A DNA stretch of 64,000 bases. Origin: Euphorbia lathyris. Its lineage: Eukaryota > Streptophyta > Magnoliopsida > Malpighiales > Euphorbiaceae. The stretch covers positions 91,263,001 through 91,327,000 of the forward strand of contig NC_088913.1 in assembly GCF_963576675.1 (NCBI RefSeq), written 5' to 3'. The notes under the pieces were generated by a model. It had not been told where the DNA came from, ran no database searches, and worked only from the letters and a program-made list of their open reading frames with translations. This document shows, in pieces, positions 9,674-20,276 of this stretch. Every line of letters begins with the position of its first letter. Position 1 is the stretch's first letter. The position numbers were made by a program, and so were the translations under genes.

Positions 9674-11033
9674 GTTGTTTAAGCTGGAACTGTCGTGGCC
9701 TGGGAAACCACCAGGCAGTTCGCTCCTTAAAGGAGCTTGTTTCGTCCCAAAGCCCTAATATTGTATTTTTTTTATGGAAACACTAGTAGAGGATCAGAGA
9801 GTAAGTTTGCTAAAACAACAGTTAAAGTTTGAGGGAGCATTCTCTGTCAGTAGAAGAGGCCGTAGTGGAGGTTTAGCTTTGTTGTGGAAAGCAGGGACTC
9901 AGGTGGTGATCAAAAGTTTTTCTGATCATCATATTGAGGCAATTATCACTAATTCTTCTCAGGGGAATTGGAGATTGGTGGGCTTCTATTACTTTGCTGA
10001 TCGTAGTAGGCAAGGAGAGTCGTGGGAATTACTGTGAAGATTAGCCAGGGATGATTCGGTCCCATGGGTAGTGATTGGAGATTTTAATTGTATTCTGAAT
10101 TCTGATGAAAAGATGGGTGGAGCAGTATACCCTAACCCCTTAATGCAGGAGTTTGCTAAAACAATTGAGGAGTGTGGTCTGAGTGAACTGATTCTGAACG
10201 GTAACCATTTTACTTGGGAAAGAGGTAGAGGGTCTGAGCTCTGGGTTAGAGAAAAATTGGACAGGGGTTTTGCTTCGGCTAAGTGGCTGAATCGTTTTGA
10301 CAATCATCATCTCAAAACTTGTATGACTGGGTATTCAGACCACCTTCCGCTCTTCCTTAATCTGGAAAGGGAGAGAAGCAAAAGTAGAGAAAGGAGATTT
10401 CATTTTGAGGAGGTTTGGCTTAAAGAGCAGGAGTTCAATAATCTGGTCAGAGGTCATTGGAGAAGCCAGAGGGGCAAACCAGTTCAGGAAAATTTGGAGG
10501 AGTGTGTGCAGAAAATGGCAGTGTGGGGAAAGAGTTTCAATATGCGGTTCAAAAGCCAAATTAGGAAATGGAGGACCCAAATGGAAAGATTACATGGTAG
10601 TAGAAACAAGGATTCCATTGCCGCTTATTTCCTTGCCAAAAGAAAACTTAATGATACCCTAGAAGCTGAGGAGAGTTATTGGAGGCAGAGGGCTAAGGTT
10701 TTCTAGCTGACAGAAGGGGACAGAAACACAAAGTTTTTCCATGCTAGTGTCATAACTAGACGTCAACAGAATTCAATTACCTCTTTGACAGATGAGAATG
10801 GGGATGTCATTGATAACCAAACCGATTTATTGGACCTTGCACAGAGTTACTTTCAGGATGTTTTCTCGGCCTCGAATTTGAGTAGGGGTGACACTGTGCA
10901 GGTAATTGACATGTGCACCAGTCCTGACATGAACGAATCACTTGCTGCTCCTTTTAATCAGGAAGAGTTCAAACAAGCTCTATTTTCTATGAGTCCTAAC
11001 AAATCCCCTAGCCCTAATGGGCTAAATCCGGCA
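9670..11033 (+). pseudogene. LINE 2 ORF2, endonuclease and RT leader
   Basis: Starts MSCLSWNCRGLGNHQAVRSL at 9670, the usual start of the apurinic-type endonuclease of plant L1 elements. A run of T's at about 9764-9772 shifts the frame into METLVEDQRV (9774). A TGA at 10035-10037 follows, then VVIGDFNCIL (endonuclease GDFN motif, 10070), HFTWERGRG, and GYSDHLPLFL (SDH motif, 10329). A TAG at 10704-10706 precedes LTEGDRNTKFFH, and the sequence then runs to MSPNKSPSPNGLNPA. It is cut at 11033, before the RT fingers. It carries at least one frameshift and two nonsense codons. Confidence 0.9.
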
Positions 11034-11110
11034 AAGTTAATAAACTCACAAAACAACCTTTAGTCAGCTTAATTAAACGTGAAAAAGTTATATTTTACCA
11101 GGGACCAACA
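11034..11110 (+). repeat. Element D 5' LTR, last 77 bp
   Basis: Matches the end of the LTR at 22215-22319 (AAGTTAATAAACTCACAAAA ... GGGACCAACA). It lacks the AGTTCC-polyC-GGAACT hairpin found in the other LTR copies. The rest of this LTR is at 50147-51417 on the other side of the inversion. The two pieces together lack only about 13 bp of the LTR. Confidence 0.85.
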
Positions 11111-11112
11111 AG

Positions 11113-11124
11113 TGGTATCAGAGC
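11113..11124 (+). promoter_or_regulatory. Element D primer-binding site
   Basis: TGGTATCAGAGC two bases after the LTR end, complementary to the 3' end of initiator tRNA-Met. This is the standard plant Ty1/copia PBS. Confidence 0.95.
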
Positions 11125-11172
11125 CTAAGCTCACTACTCAAAGATCTAACAATCTTGAGCTGGTCCCTAAAA

Positions 11173-12466
11173 ATGGGTGAGTATAGCACTCGTTTCCTTC
11201 CAGGAAACCAAACAACACAGATACTCCCTGAGGGATTATCAATCACTAGACCTCCCCTATTCTTTGGGTCAAACTATACCTTCTAGAAGAATAGGATGAA
11301 GAACTTTATACAAGCCACAAACATGAGTGCATGGCTTGAAATTGTTCAAGGTCCACATGTGCCATACAAAACTATTAACAATGAGAACATTGTTAAAAGT
11401 GAGGCTGAGTGGACAGAGGATGATCTTAGAAAACTACAAAATAATGCTTCGGCTATAAACATGCTTCACTGTGCGTTAGATGTTGCAGAATACAATAAGA
11501 TTTCAGGTTGTGAGTCAGCACAGGAGATTTGGAAGAAGCTTGAAGTAACCTATGAAGGCACAAGCAAAGTTAAGGAGTCTAAAGTCAATCAACATATGAG
11601 ACTCTAGGAGCTGTTTGAGATGAAGGAGAATGAAGACATCTCAGAAATGAACGCAAGGTTCAAAAACATTATAAATGAGCTAAAAAGGCTTGGAAAGAAC
11701 TTCACTGAAGAAGAACAGGTAAAGAAAATCCTGAGAAGTCTGCCCAAGAGCTGGCAAGCAAAGAAAATAGCTGTAGAAGAAGCCCAAGACTTGACTACCT
11801 ACAAATATGATGAGCTGATCGGATCCCTGCTGACCCATGAAATCTCTATGAAAAACTTTGAAGCTAAAGAGAAAGAAAAATCAGAAGATAAGAAACAAAA
11901 GTCACTTATCATGAAAGCTGACTCAACTGAAACGGAGTCAACTGACGATGAGGAATTGGCCATGTTCACCAGAAAGATGAAAAAGCTGTTCAGGAGAAAT
12001 GATAGAAACGGCAAAAGGTCATTTAGAAGAAATGATAAGTATAAAGCTGAGTCAAGTGACAAGTACAAGAAGGACAGCTCGAAGTCTGTCACATGTTTTG
12101 AGTGTCATCAAACTGGGCACATCAAGTCAAGCTGTCCCAACCTCATGAAAGAGAAGAAGGGAAGCAAAAAGGCTATGGTAGCCACATGGAGTGACAGTGA
12201 TGAATCAACATCATCTGAAGCTGAGCAAAATGAAACAGCCAACATATGCTTTATGGCAGAAGCTGGAGCTGACCGATCCCAATCTGAGCAAGCTGACCTG
12301 TCTGATGAAACTGACCAGGAGGATCACATCAATGAGGTAACATCCTTACTCTTACTTAGAAACGAAATGGTAAATGCCCTGAGTGACTTATATACACTAA
12401 CCAAAAAGTGTAACAAAAAGATTAAGGCACTTAGCAGGCGCTGTGATGAGATTGAAGAGGTCAAGA
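11173..12466 (+). pseudogene. gag: Element D gag (Sirevirus-like), 3' truncated
   Basis: Capsid/nucleocapsid precursor of a Ty1/copia element. From ATG 11173 the frame reads MGEYSTRFLPGNQ, then meets a TAG at 11284. It is open again at 11296-11604, ends at a second in-frame TAG (11605-11607), and continues from 11620. The UBN2-like capsid region includes IWKKLEVTYEG and VKKILRSLPKSWQAKK. One CCHC knuckle, CFECHQTGHIKSSC, lies at about 12097-12138. Homology to the gags of B and C stops at 12465 (EEVK), where a solo LTR begins. The C-terminal gag, protease and most of the integrase are missing. Confidence 0.9.
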
Positions 12467-13814
12467 TGTGTCTAATGCAGGGGAACTAGAAATTAGGGCC
12501 CGTAAGTTCCGTGGCTTGTCAATTCCTACGGTTTCCGATTTGTCACTTCCGGTAAGGCAACACCTATATAATTCCCTAAAGATAGCCCGGATGGCGGCAG
12601 TAATCGCGTGCTCCTACACAATAATCAATTATCAATATCAAAACAAGCAATAAACATTAACACGTAAAGGGAAATAGAGATTATAAACCATAAATTATCA
12701 ATATGGAAAGTGTTTAGATGAAATACAACCAAGCCTAGTACATAGGAAGAGTACAAGCTAATTAGCAAGTAAAAAGGGAGAATCCGCCCTTGGAACTAGC
12801 TAACCGAACTCAAAGCCGTCTCCTAGGTCGTGGAGGTGGAACTCTCGAGCTTGGTGACGAATGATGGAGCGGAACTTCGATGGAACGCCGGAACAACCGA
12901 ACAAGCTCTCGAGGGGGAGAGTTTAACTACAAAATCTGAATCTAAATTACAAGGAAAGAAAAGAGTATAGTATAGCTCTCTAGTATGTAATTGGTGTCAA
13001 ATGAAGTTCAAGAGCTATCTATTTATAGACATCAAGCAAGGGCAAGTTTGTAATTTCATAAAGCACAAGTATGGAGCAACATTATTTGGTGCAGAAATCC
13101 CATGATACGCCCCGCGTAAAGTGGTTTACGCCCCGCGTAAAGTGGTTTACGCCCCGCGTAAGTGCCCATTCCGTCAGAAATCTCCTGCATGTGGACCAAT
13201 TCCGTGTCTAATTGTCTCAAACACGCCCTGCGTAGCTGAAGTACGCCATGCGTGTTTGAGTCTCTGAAGTTTTATTGCTTGAATTGGAGCATTTACGCCG
13301 TGCGTAGCTGAAGTACGCCCCGCGTAAATGAGTCTATGATCTTTTTACGTTGAAGAACTGCCTTTTACGCCCCGCGTATGGAGAGTTGACTCCGGAAGAC
13401 AATGCAGTCTGACTTTCAGGATTAGGCCAATTATTACCGACATGTGTCATATGCCCCGCGTAAAATGGCATACGCCCCGCGTATGCTGAGTCAGTTCCAC
13501 ATGGCGTCTGTGGATAAGGCAATCATTACTTACACCATGTTTCACGCCCCGCGTAGAGGCTTATACGCCCCGCGTATGGAGTGGATTTTTTGCTCCTTTC
13601 CCGTACCTGAAATACAAAACTTGAGAGCCGAGTTAGCTTGACGTTTTTATTTCCTAAATTAATAGAAACGAGGAAAATAAACTGAAAGTACGAGATTTAT
13701 TTTTATTTCTTTATTTTATCAAAAACACTATATTTTTGTAATTTAAACTTATTTATTTTATCCAAAATCATCCCGTAAATCACGCTAAAAGATAGGGGTA
13801 AAATACCCCTATCA
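12467..13814 (-). mobile_element. Solo LTR F (gypsy-type) with reiterated palindromes
   Basis: 1348 bp starting TG and ending CA. On the minus strand it starts TGATAGGGGTATTTTACCCC, a hairpin start resembling that of the gypsy LTRs at 36369 and 41246, so it is read on the minus strand. A TATA box (CTATAAATAG, minus) lies at about 13018-13029. Twelve copies or variants of TACGCCCCGCGTA lie at 13102-13576. No 5-bp duplication flanks it. The host element D lacks about 1.8 kb here compared with C, so a deletion accompanied or followed the insertion. Confidence 0.75.
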
Positions 13815-15612
13815 CTCAGCTTCCGCTGATCAACCTGAAGCCTCTGTGTCATCTATACAGGAGCTGACCCAAGGTAAGCAAGAAATTGAAATATCATTTG
13901 CTAACCAATCTATTCCTGTAGAGATTGTAGAAACACCTCTTCCAAACGACTCAACACTGCCCAAGGAAATAAAGATCCCAAGAGGACATACAGAATAAGC
14001 CATTCTTGATGCCGCCAACAACAAATTAATGACCAGAGATCAGCTTAGAAAATACCTCAGCAATGTTGCATTCGTCTCAATACAAGAGCCAAAGAACTTT
14101 GCTGATGCTAAGCAAGATAAATATTGGATCAATGCTATGAAAGAAGAGCTTGACCAATTCACCAGAAATGAGGTATGGGATTTAGTACCTAAACCTAGGA
14201 ATCAAAAGCCCATTGGAACCAAGTGGGTCTTTAGAAATAAGCTAGATGAGCATTGAAATGTGATTAGAAACAATGCTCGACTTGTAGTCCAAGGCTATAG
14301 TCAGCAAGAGGGTATAGACTATGGAGAAACATTTGCTCCTGTTGCTAGATTAGAAGCTATACGTATATTGTGTGCCTATGCCAGTTACATGAATTTTAAA
14401 CTATACCAAATGGATGTAAAAAGTGCCTTTCTTAATGGCTTTATAAACAAAGAGGTACATGTTATTCAACCTCCTAGGTTTGAATATCCAAAGTTTCCAA
14501 ACCACGTTTATAAACTCAAAAAGGCCTTGTACGGCCTAAAGCAAGCTCCAAGAGCTTGGTATGAGTGGTTGACCAACTTCCTGCTGACCAGGAACTATGT
14601 CAGGGGAAAAGCTGACACAACCTTGTTTATTAAGAAAAAGGGTAAACATACCCTACTTGCACAGATATATGTAGATGATATAATATTTGGTGCTACTGAT
14701 GAATCTTTGTGCAAAGAATTTAGTCAACAGAAGCAAACTAAGTTCGAAATGTCCATGATGGGTGAACTCAACTTTTTCCTTGAACTTCAAATCAAACAAG
14801 GTAAGAATGACATCTTTATAAGTCAGTCTAAGTACACCAAGGAAATGTAAAAGAAATTCAGCATGGTAGATTGCAAACCAATATCAACCCCCATGGGCAC
14901 TGATACTGTCCTATGCAATGATGAGAAGAGTAAGTCAGTTGATAGTAAACTCTATCGAGGTATGATAGGTTCTTTACTCTATCTCACTGCTAGTAGACCG
15001 GATATTCAATACTCAGTATGCTATTATGGTAGATATCAAGCTGACCCCAGGGAATCTCATCTAACTGCTGTAAAAAGAATTTTTAGATACTTGCAAAGCT
15101 CAGTTGATGCAGGTCTATGGTGTCCAACTTCAAATGACTTCACACTCATTGGATACACTGATGCTGACTATGGACGAGATAGGCTAGAACGGAAGAGTAC
15201 TTCGGGAGGATGTCATTTTCTCGGAAGCTGTCTAGTATCTTGGTTCAGCAAGAAGCAATCATCCGTAGCCCTATCTACAACTGAAGCTGAGTACGTGGCT
15301 GCTGGAAGCTGTGTTGCTCAAGTCCTATGGATAAAGCAACAGCTTGAGGATTATGGAGTCAAAACAAAGACAATAGAGATCAAATGTGACAACAAACGTG
15401 CCATTGATCTATCAAAGAACCCAGTCCAACACATCAGGATGAAGCATGTTAGCATAAGGCATCACTTCATCAGAGATCATGTACTAAAAGATGAGATCAA
15501 GCTGACCTATGTGCCAACAAATGATCAGCTTGCAGATATCTTCACAAAGCCCTTGGCACGAGAACAATTCAACACACTAAGGGAAGCAATTGGTATGTCA
15601 AATCCACTCTAA
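13815..15612 (+). pseudogene. pol: Element D pol fragment: integrase C-terminus, reverse transcriptase, RNase H
   Basis: Resumes in the linker after the integrase (STLPKEIKIPRGHTE), with stops at 13996, 14254 and 14848. Reverse transcriptase: [49 protein letters not shown], and the catalytic YVDD at 14668-14679. RNase H: GYTDADYGRD, SWFSKKQSSVALSTTEAEY, KCDNKRAIDLS, ending ADIFTKPLAREQF and a TAA at 15610. Protease and integrase core are absent. It is a decayed copy of the family also seen in B and C. Confidence 0.92.
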
Positions 15613-16069
15613 CGAAATCTGTATTGAATAATTGCCATGTGAGTGGAAATTTGAATGATTATGCAAATGCCATATTGAGTAAAATATCTACTCCTTACTA
15701 AGTTTTAAAATGGAAAAGCCACCCTATGCTGAATTGACATATATATTGAGTGATGATAATGAGTAGGCATAAAAGCTGAGTAAATATCCTATGCTGAGTA
15801 GATAAACATATTGAGTAATCACTCTATGCTGAGTAAATATACATGCTGAGTGAGTAGCGTATGTTGAGTTAATTAGAGATAGAAAAATTATCTTCACAAA
15901 AGTTAGGCACTCAATATCGTGAATGCTTCGAATTCTAGCAAAACCAAGTAAAAACCCACTCGCGTAAAAATGAACCTACACGTGTAACCTCCGGCACCTT
16001 GTGAAGACGCACATTAATGGCAAATCCCATGCGCCGAAGATGTCATAAATGACAGAATTCTTGTCGGTT
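15613..16069 (+). promoter_or_regulatory. Element D pol-third ORF spacer with upstream promoter-like motifs
   Basis: This 457-bp non-coding stretch carries many irregular repeats of GCTGAGTA and ATTGAGTA (15730-15870). A G-box CACGTG (15979-15984) and TGTCATAAATG (16041-16051) lie at positions matching those in B and C. Solo LTR E then separates these from the TATA box at 17469. Confidence 0.6.
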
Positions 16070-16074
16070 GAACG
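16070..16074. repeat. Target-site duplication of solo LTR E, left
   Basis: GAACG at 16070-16074 and again at 17418-17422, directly abutting TGTTG...CCAACA. Confidence 0.95.
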
Positions 16075-17417
16075 TGTTGAAACACCTTTCCACATAATTT
16101 TGATTTGACAAAATTGTTTAAGTATAATTTAAATACATATTCTAAACACACCAAGTTTAAATGCTTTGATTTACTCTACTAATGTGTTTGTTCAATGTTG
16201 AGTTAAAACTGTTATAAGACACAAGAATTAAAAGGCCCAAGCCCAATACGGAAGCCAAGGCCCAAGTCAAACAACTCAGTACAACTCGGCCCGCGTTTTT
16301 AAAACGTTGCCGCTTTGGATAAAATGCAACTCAGCAAGAGAAGGATCTAGAAGACCTTCAGGAACAACTTCAAGATGAAGCTGCTGAGTAGTCTCGACAA
16401 AGCGTACAAGACAGCAGCTGGCTAATGAAAACTTCTAGACAAAGTATTTCTACTTTGGGTAAAGTTCAGATGACACAGTATGCTGTCTAGTTGAATTTAC
16501 CATAAAAGGAGAGACAGTCTGCTGAGCTGACCGAGGACAGAAGATTCACAAATCTGATTGGCCAAGAGCTCTGAGCAAGTCAGGATGATAACGACAGGAA
16601 GCCGTTTCCCTCCAACGGTTATTTCAAAATTCAAAATGACCAATGCCTCAAGACGTCTCTATAAATAGTGCCATCAGAAGCTTCACTCAACACAGAACTT
16701 GATCAAGCCATTACGCTGACCAAATTTCTACACAAGTTCTGCAAGCAAGAAGCAAAGCAAATCTTACACTACAATTCATACATTTTTGTAAAAGTCTAGA
16801 GTGATTATTTCAATCGTCTAAAGTGTCTTAGCAAATCATTGTATAGGACAAAACACTTAACATTTCTAGAAATAGAAATGAGAGGCTGAGTACTCGGTTA
16901 TAGTACTCAGCGATAGATTAGGATTGAGTAGAGGTATAGAGGAAGGTACTCTTGTTATACTCAGTTGCTAAGATTGTAAAGGGTTTGAGGCTCTACCTTT
17001 AAAGAGCTCAGTAGAGGATTCGAAATCTCGGAACGTGTTCCGGGGACAGGACGTAGGCTTAGAAGAAGCCGAACCTGGATAAATCTGCTGAGTAAAGTAT
17101 TTCTTACCTTTAACTCCTTATATATATTGCTTGCTTAAAATAACCAAAACAATGACCAAGTAAAGAGGTCAAGTTGAGTTGTGCGCGTTGAACATCTGAG
17201 CTCAGGAATAGACTCTAAGTGCTATCTCCTGACTCAAGCTAAGAAACTGACCTAGTCACTAGTTGACTAAGCCAGTATCTTGCTGTTTACTCAGCACCGC
17301 TGTTAAAACCTTTTCCTTAGAAAAAGAAGTTTGCCCTAATTGAGAAAAAAGTTTAAATAGTTCCTAACCCCCCCCCCCCCCTTGGAACTATACTTGCAAC
17401 CTTACAAGGGACCAACA
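16075..17417 (+). mobile_element. Solo LTR E (Sirevirus-like)
   Basis: 1343 bp, TGTTGAAACACC to GGGACCAACA, with a perfect 5-bp duplication, so the element excised by LTR-LTR recombination. Inside: TATA box CTATAAATAG (16659-16668), an inverted repeat GCTGAGTACT/AGTACTCAGC near 16893-16920, and an AGTTCC-polyC(14)-GGAACT hairpin at 17359-17389. It resembles B's LTRs more than those of C or D (for example CCCAAGCCCAATACGG near 16235). Confidence 0.95.
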
Positions 17418-17468
17418 GAACGTCCCTAGGTAAAACGACTAGTTAATGAATAAGGGCCGCCATAAATC

Positions 17469-17477
17469 TATATAAAA
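17469..17477 (+). promoter_or_regulatory. TATA-like box upstream of element D third ORF
   Basis: TATATAAAA lies 92-100 bp before the first ATG (17569). Matching boxes lie about 105 bp before the third ORF in B (51951-51960) and C (31917-31926, minus). Confidence 0.5.
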
Positions 17478-17568
17478 AGTGGAAGAATCCCCACTCTTCA
17501 CTCCTTACGCTTGTAATGTCCTGAAATCGAACTTCTCTCTCTCATTAAAAACCTCAAAACCTTCAAAA

Positions 17569-20150
17569 ATGGCTTCCGGCAAAAACAAAACCCATAAAAC
17601 TCAAACCTCAACAAACCCACTCAGGTTGACAACGCGGGTCCTTCGACGGAAATAGAAAGGAAAATGATCAAAGTACACACAAAGGTCAACAATCTGGAGG
17701 TTCTAAAATGCCGATGGTTTTCTCCAAGCTTTGTCTCGTCTAAGAAACCATTCTGTGAATGGATCGAGAAGAATAAGTGGAAAGGTCTCTTCTCTCTTTC
17801 AGGAACAACCTATCCCAGGTTAGTACGGCAATTCTACTCGAATCTACATGTTGATGCAGATGACTCTGACTATTTGGAGACCACAGTTAAAGGTCAGAAA
17901 ATCATCATAACCCCTGCCTATCTAGCCACCTTACTAGATTTACCAGAAGAAGGAATTCAGTTTAGAATGACAAAGGAGAAAGTGCCAAAAGACACAACTG
18001 AGAAGCTTAAGGGGTTCTGTAAACCCAAGGATCATAAGGGTGAAATACCCAGCACCTGTATGGGTAAAGAACAAAAGATGGTCCACTACATGCTGACAAA
18101 CTTTATATTCCCCAAACTCAGCTCAGCTTTATCCGCATCAAACTTCGAACAGTGCTTCATCTGGCACATGTTGACCTACACTCTGTTCAATCTTCCCGTC
18201 TTTCTAGTTGGAGCTTTTCAACGAAGTGGTAAGAAACTCCGCTTGGGCTCTCTCATTACAAAAATTATTGAGGACAAGCAGATAGAGACGGTGAATGAAA
18301 CAAGTACGTTGGGGAGTGAAATCACTGCAGTTATATTAGATGGACTGTTGTACAATCAACCCTTGAAGGGATATGAAGGAGCTGGAGATACTGAGGAAGA
18401 TGAAGAAGCTGAGCAACCAGAAATTGAGCTTGAAACTGAGCTTGCAAAAGATGTTGAGGCTCATGCTGAGTCACCTGAAACAGCTCAGCCTGAGAGGAGG
18501 AAGAAGAGGAAGGCTATAGAAATCTGCTCAAAAGACATTCATGTTGTCCCAAAGAAAGTACGGCTATTATCAAAAGAAAAAGCTAAAGCTGACAAGGCTA
18601 AGGAGCATGCTGAGTTAGCTGAGAAAAGAAAAAGGCAAGAAGAGCCTGAGGATGAGGAAGAAGAAACTCCAGAATCCCCTTTGAAGAAAAGGAAAAAGGG
18701 GAACTCCTTAAAGATAGTGGAAGTTGTCCCACTAGACTGTACTCAACCTGAAGGTCATGGAACTGACCAAGAAAAGGAAGCTATAGAAGAAACAGAGCTA
18801 CATGTTGAGCACCAAGAAGCTAATACTGAGCAGGAAGAACATCCCAATGTTGAGAAATCTTAGGATGATGTTGAGCAAGGAGAAAGAGAAAGTAATGTTG
18901 TTGAGGGTCATGTTGAGAAACTTGTAGAAGAGACAGTTGCTACTGAGTCCTGTGAAGGTATTCGACCGGACCATTCACCGCCAAGAGCTGAGACACGGCG
19001 AAGACTCAAAAAGAAAGTGCAAAAGCAAATTGATCTCATGGATGACTATCCTATTGATGAGCTTGAAACTGATCTCTCTACAATCTAGTTCCAGTACTTC
19101 TCTAATGAGACTGAGTCACCACCAGAAAATCCTGTAGAAAAACAAGCCTCTGTTACTCAGGATGAGGAACAAGCCAAGAACCCTGCAGATCCAATCCAAA
19201 CTGCTCAAGTTGAGCCAACTCCTGCCTCAACTCCACCTTCAACTCAACATGTTAGTGACTCAGCTCATCCAATCAATCAAAGTCCAGGTACCAATCAAGG
19301 TACACAATCTGGCAGAGAGCCAACTCCTCCACCACCATCAAACTCAGTACCAGCCTTTGAGTCTAACACTGCTAGATTTGCATACTTGAATGCTACTGAG
19401 TCTGGCCGATGTGTCATTGCTTCTGCTCAGTCCTTGCTTCAAGATTTCAATACTACTCAAGCTGAGTCCTCCCACCTGTCAGGTATTACTCAGCTTCTGA
19501 ATGAACTTCGAGGACTAAAGGATCTGGTTAGCGTTATCACTACGGTTCAAACTCAGCAACTGAATCAAGGGCAAATAGCAAAACTGACTGAACTAGTGCT
19601 TACAATGGCCACCCATATGAATTCGCTTGAAGGCAAAATTCACCAACTGCCAGAAGTCAATCCAGGGTATGCCACTTCCACTGAGCTTCAAAGCTATTTT
19701 GCTAAGCTAACAGCGGAACTGACCACCTCTAGCGCAACTGCCAATCCTGAGTCTGCTACATCTGCTGAGTTGCAAGACTGCTTTACCAAGCTGAATGCTG
19801 AGATGACCAAATCAAGTCCACCCGGCAATACTGAGTTTGCCACCTCTGCCGAACTTCAACAATGCTTCACCAAACTTCATACTGAGCTGACCAGTACACG
19901 TGACTTAGTATCCTCCTTTTCTCAGTGTACTATTGACCAATTAAGTGAAGCAGTCAGACTACTCAACATCGATAGAGCCCAGATGGATGTTGATCCAATC
20001 TCCAACACTGAACTCATGAGCTTTTCACAAGCTATCATGAAGGCAATGCGCATCAACAATGCCCAGCGCATGTTTTATGATTCTGCTCTGCTAAAACTGT
20101 TCCATCAATCTTTTGGTCAGCTCACAAGCTCACTCACCTGCCTGAGCAAA
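17569..20150 (+). pseudogene. Element D third ORF (env-like / accessory protein), broken
   Basis: The first ATG (17569, MASGKNKTHKTQTS) runs only to a TAG near 17656 and is out of frame with the main part. The main frame runs from 17664 (MIKVHTKVNNLEVLKCRWFS) with stops at 18861 and 19086, and ends at the filler junction near 20150. The N-terminal ~230 residues hold the conserved domain (KPFCEWIEKNKWKGLFSL, IITPAYLATLLDLPEEG, FEQCFIWHMLTYTLFN). They are followed by acidic and basic low-complexity sequence with KKRK-type clusters and then helical sequence. The C-terminal part present in C is missing. No signal peptide or membrane span is visible. Confidence 0.8.
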
Positions 20151-20152
20151 TG

Positions 20153-20276
20153 AGACCGAGTCACCAGTTCCATCAATCTTTTGGTCAGCTCACAAGCTCA
20201 CTCACCTGCCTGAGCAAATGTTCCATCAATCCAGTTCCAGTACTTCTCTAATGAGACTGAGTCACCACCATCAATC
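20153..20276. other. Templated filler at a repair junction
   Basis: A 53-bp block (20100-20152) is repeated exactly at 20168-20220, then its first 10 bases recur at 20221-20230. A ~39-bp block copied from 19087-19125 (TTCCAGTACTTCTCTAATGA...) follows at about 20232-20270. 20153-20167 is a shorter variant of GAGACTGAGTCACCA. The patchwork sits between the truncated third ORF of D and a displaced piece of B. It is typical of error-prone end joining that copies nearby templates. Confidence 0.85.

Larger units (their letters stand above)
8049..11033 (+). mobile_element. LINE 2, 5' half (full-length L1-type element split by an inversion)
   Basis: Begins at the array site CTAACATT^GTTTAAT with a 5' UTR, then ORF1 and the first part of ORF2. 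It breaks off inside the RT leader motif (KSPSPNGLNPA). The rest of ORF2 begins only a few residues further on at 50146 on the minus strand. Its poly-A joins array sequence at the same site (CATTGTTTAAT). A 3' truncation is not how LINEs normally fail, so the two pieces are best read as one element cut by a rearrangement. Confidence 0.9.

Noticed and set aside
8049..11033. Two independent LINEs at 8049-11033 and 47331-50146
   Set aside because: The pieces are complementary with no overlap, meet within a few codons, and both outer ends fall at the same site of the array unit. A LINE truncated at its 3' end is not expected from its insertion mechanism.
11113..11124. Part of a tRNA gene (sequence complementary to initiator tRNA-Met)
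   Set aside because: Only the 12-bp primer-binding site is present, directly after an LTR. No tRNA body is seen.
13102..13576. Possible CRISPR-like array (short palindromic repeats with spacers)
   Set aside because: Spacing is irregular, repeats are only ~13 bp and lie inside an LTR of a plant element. There are no cas genes.
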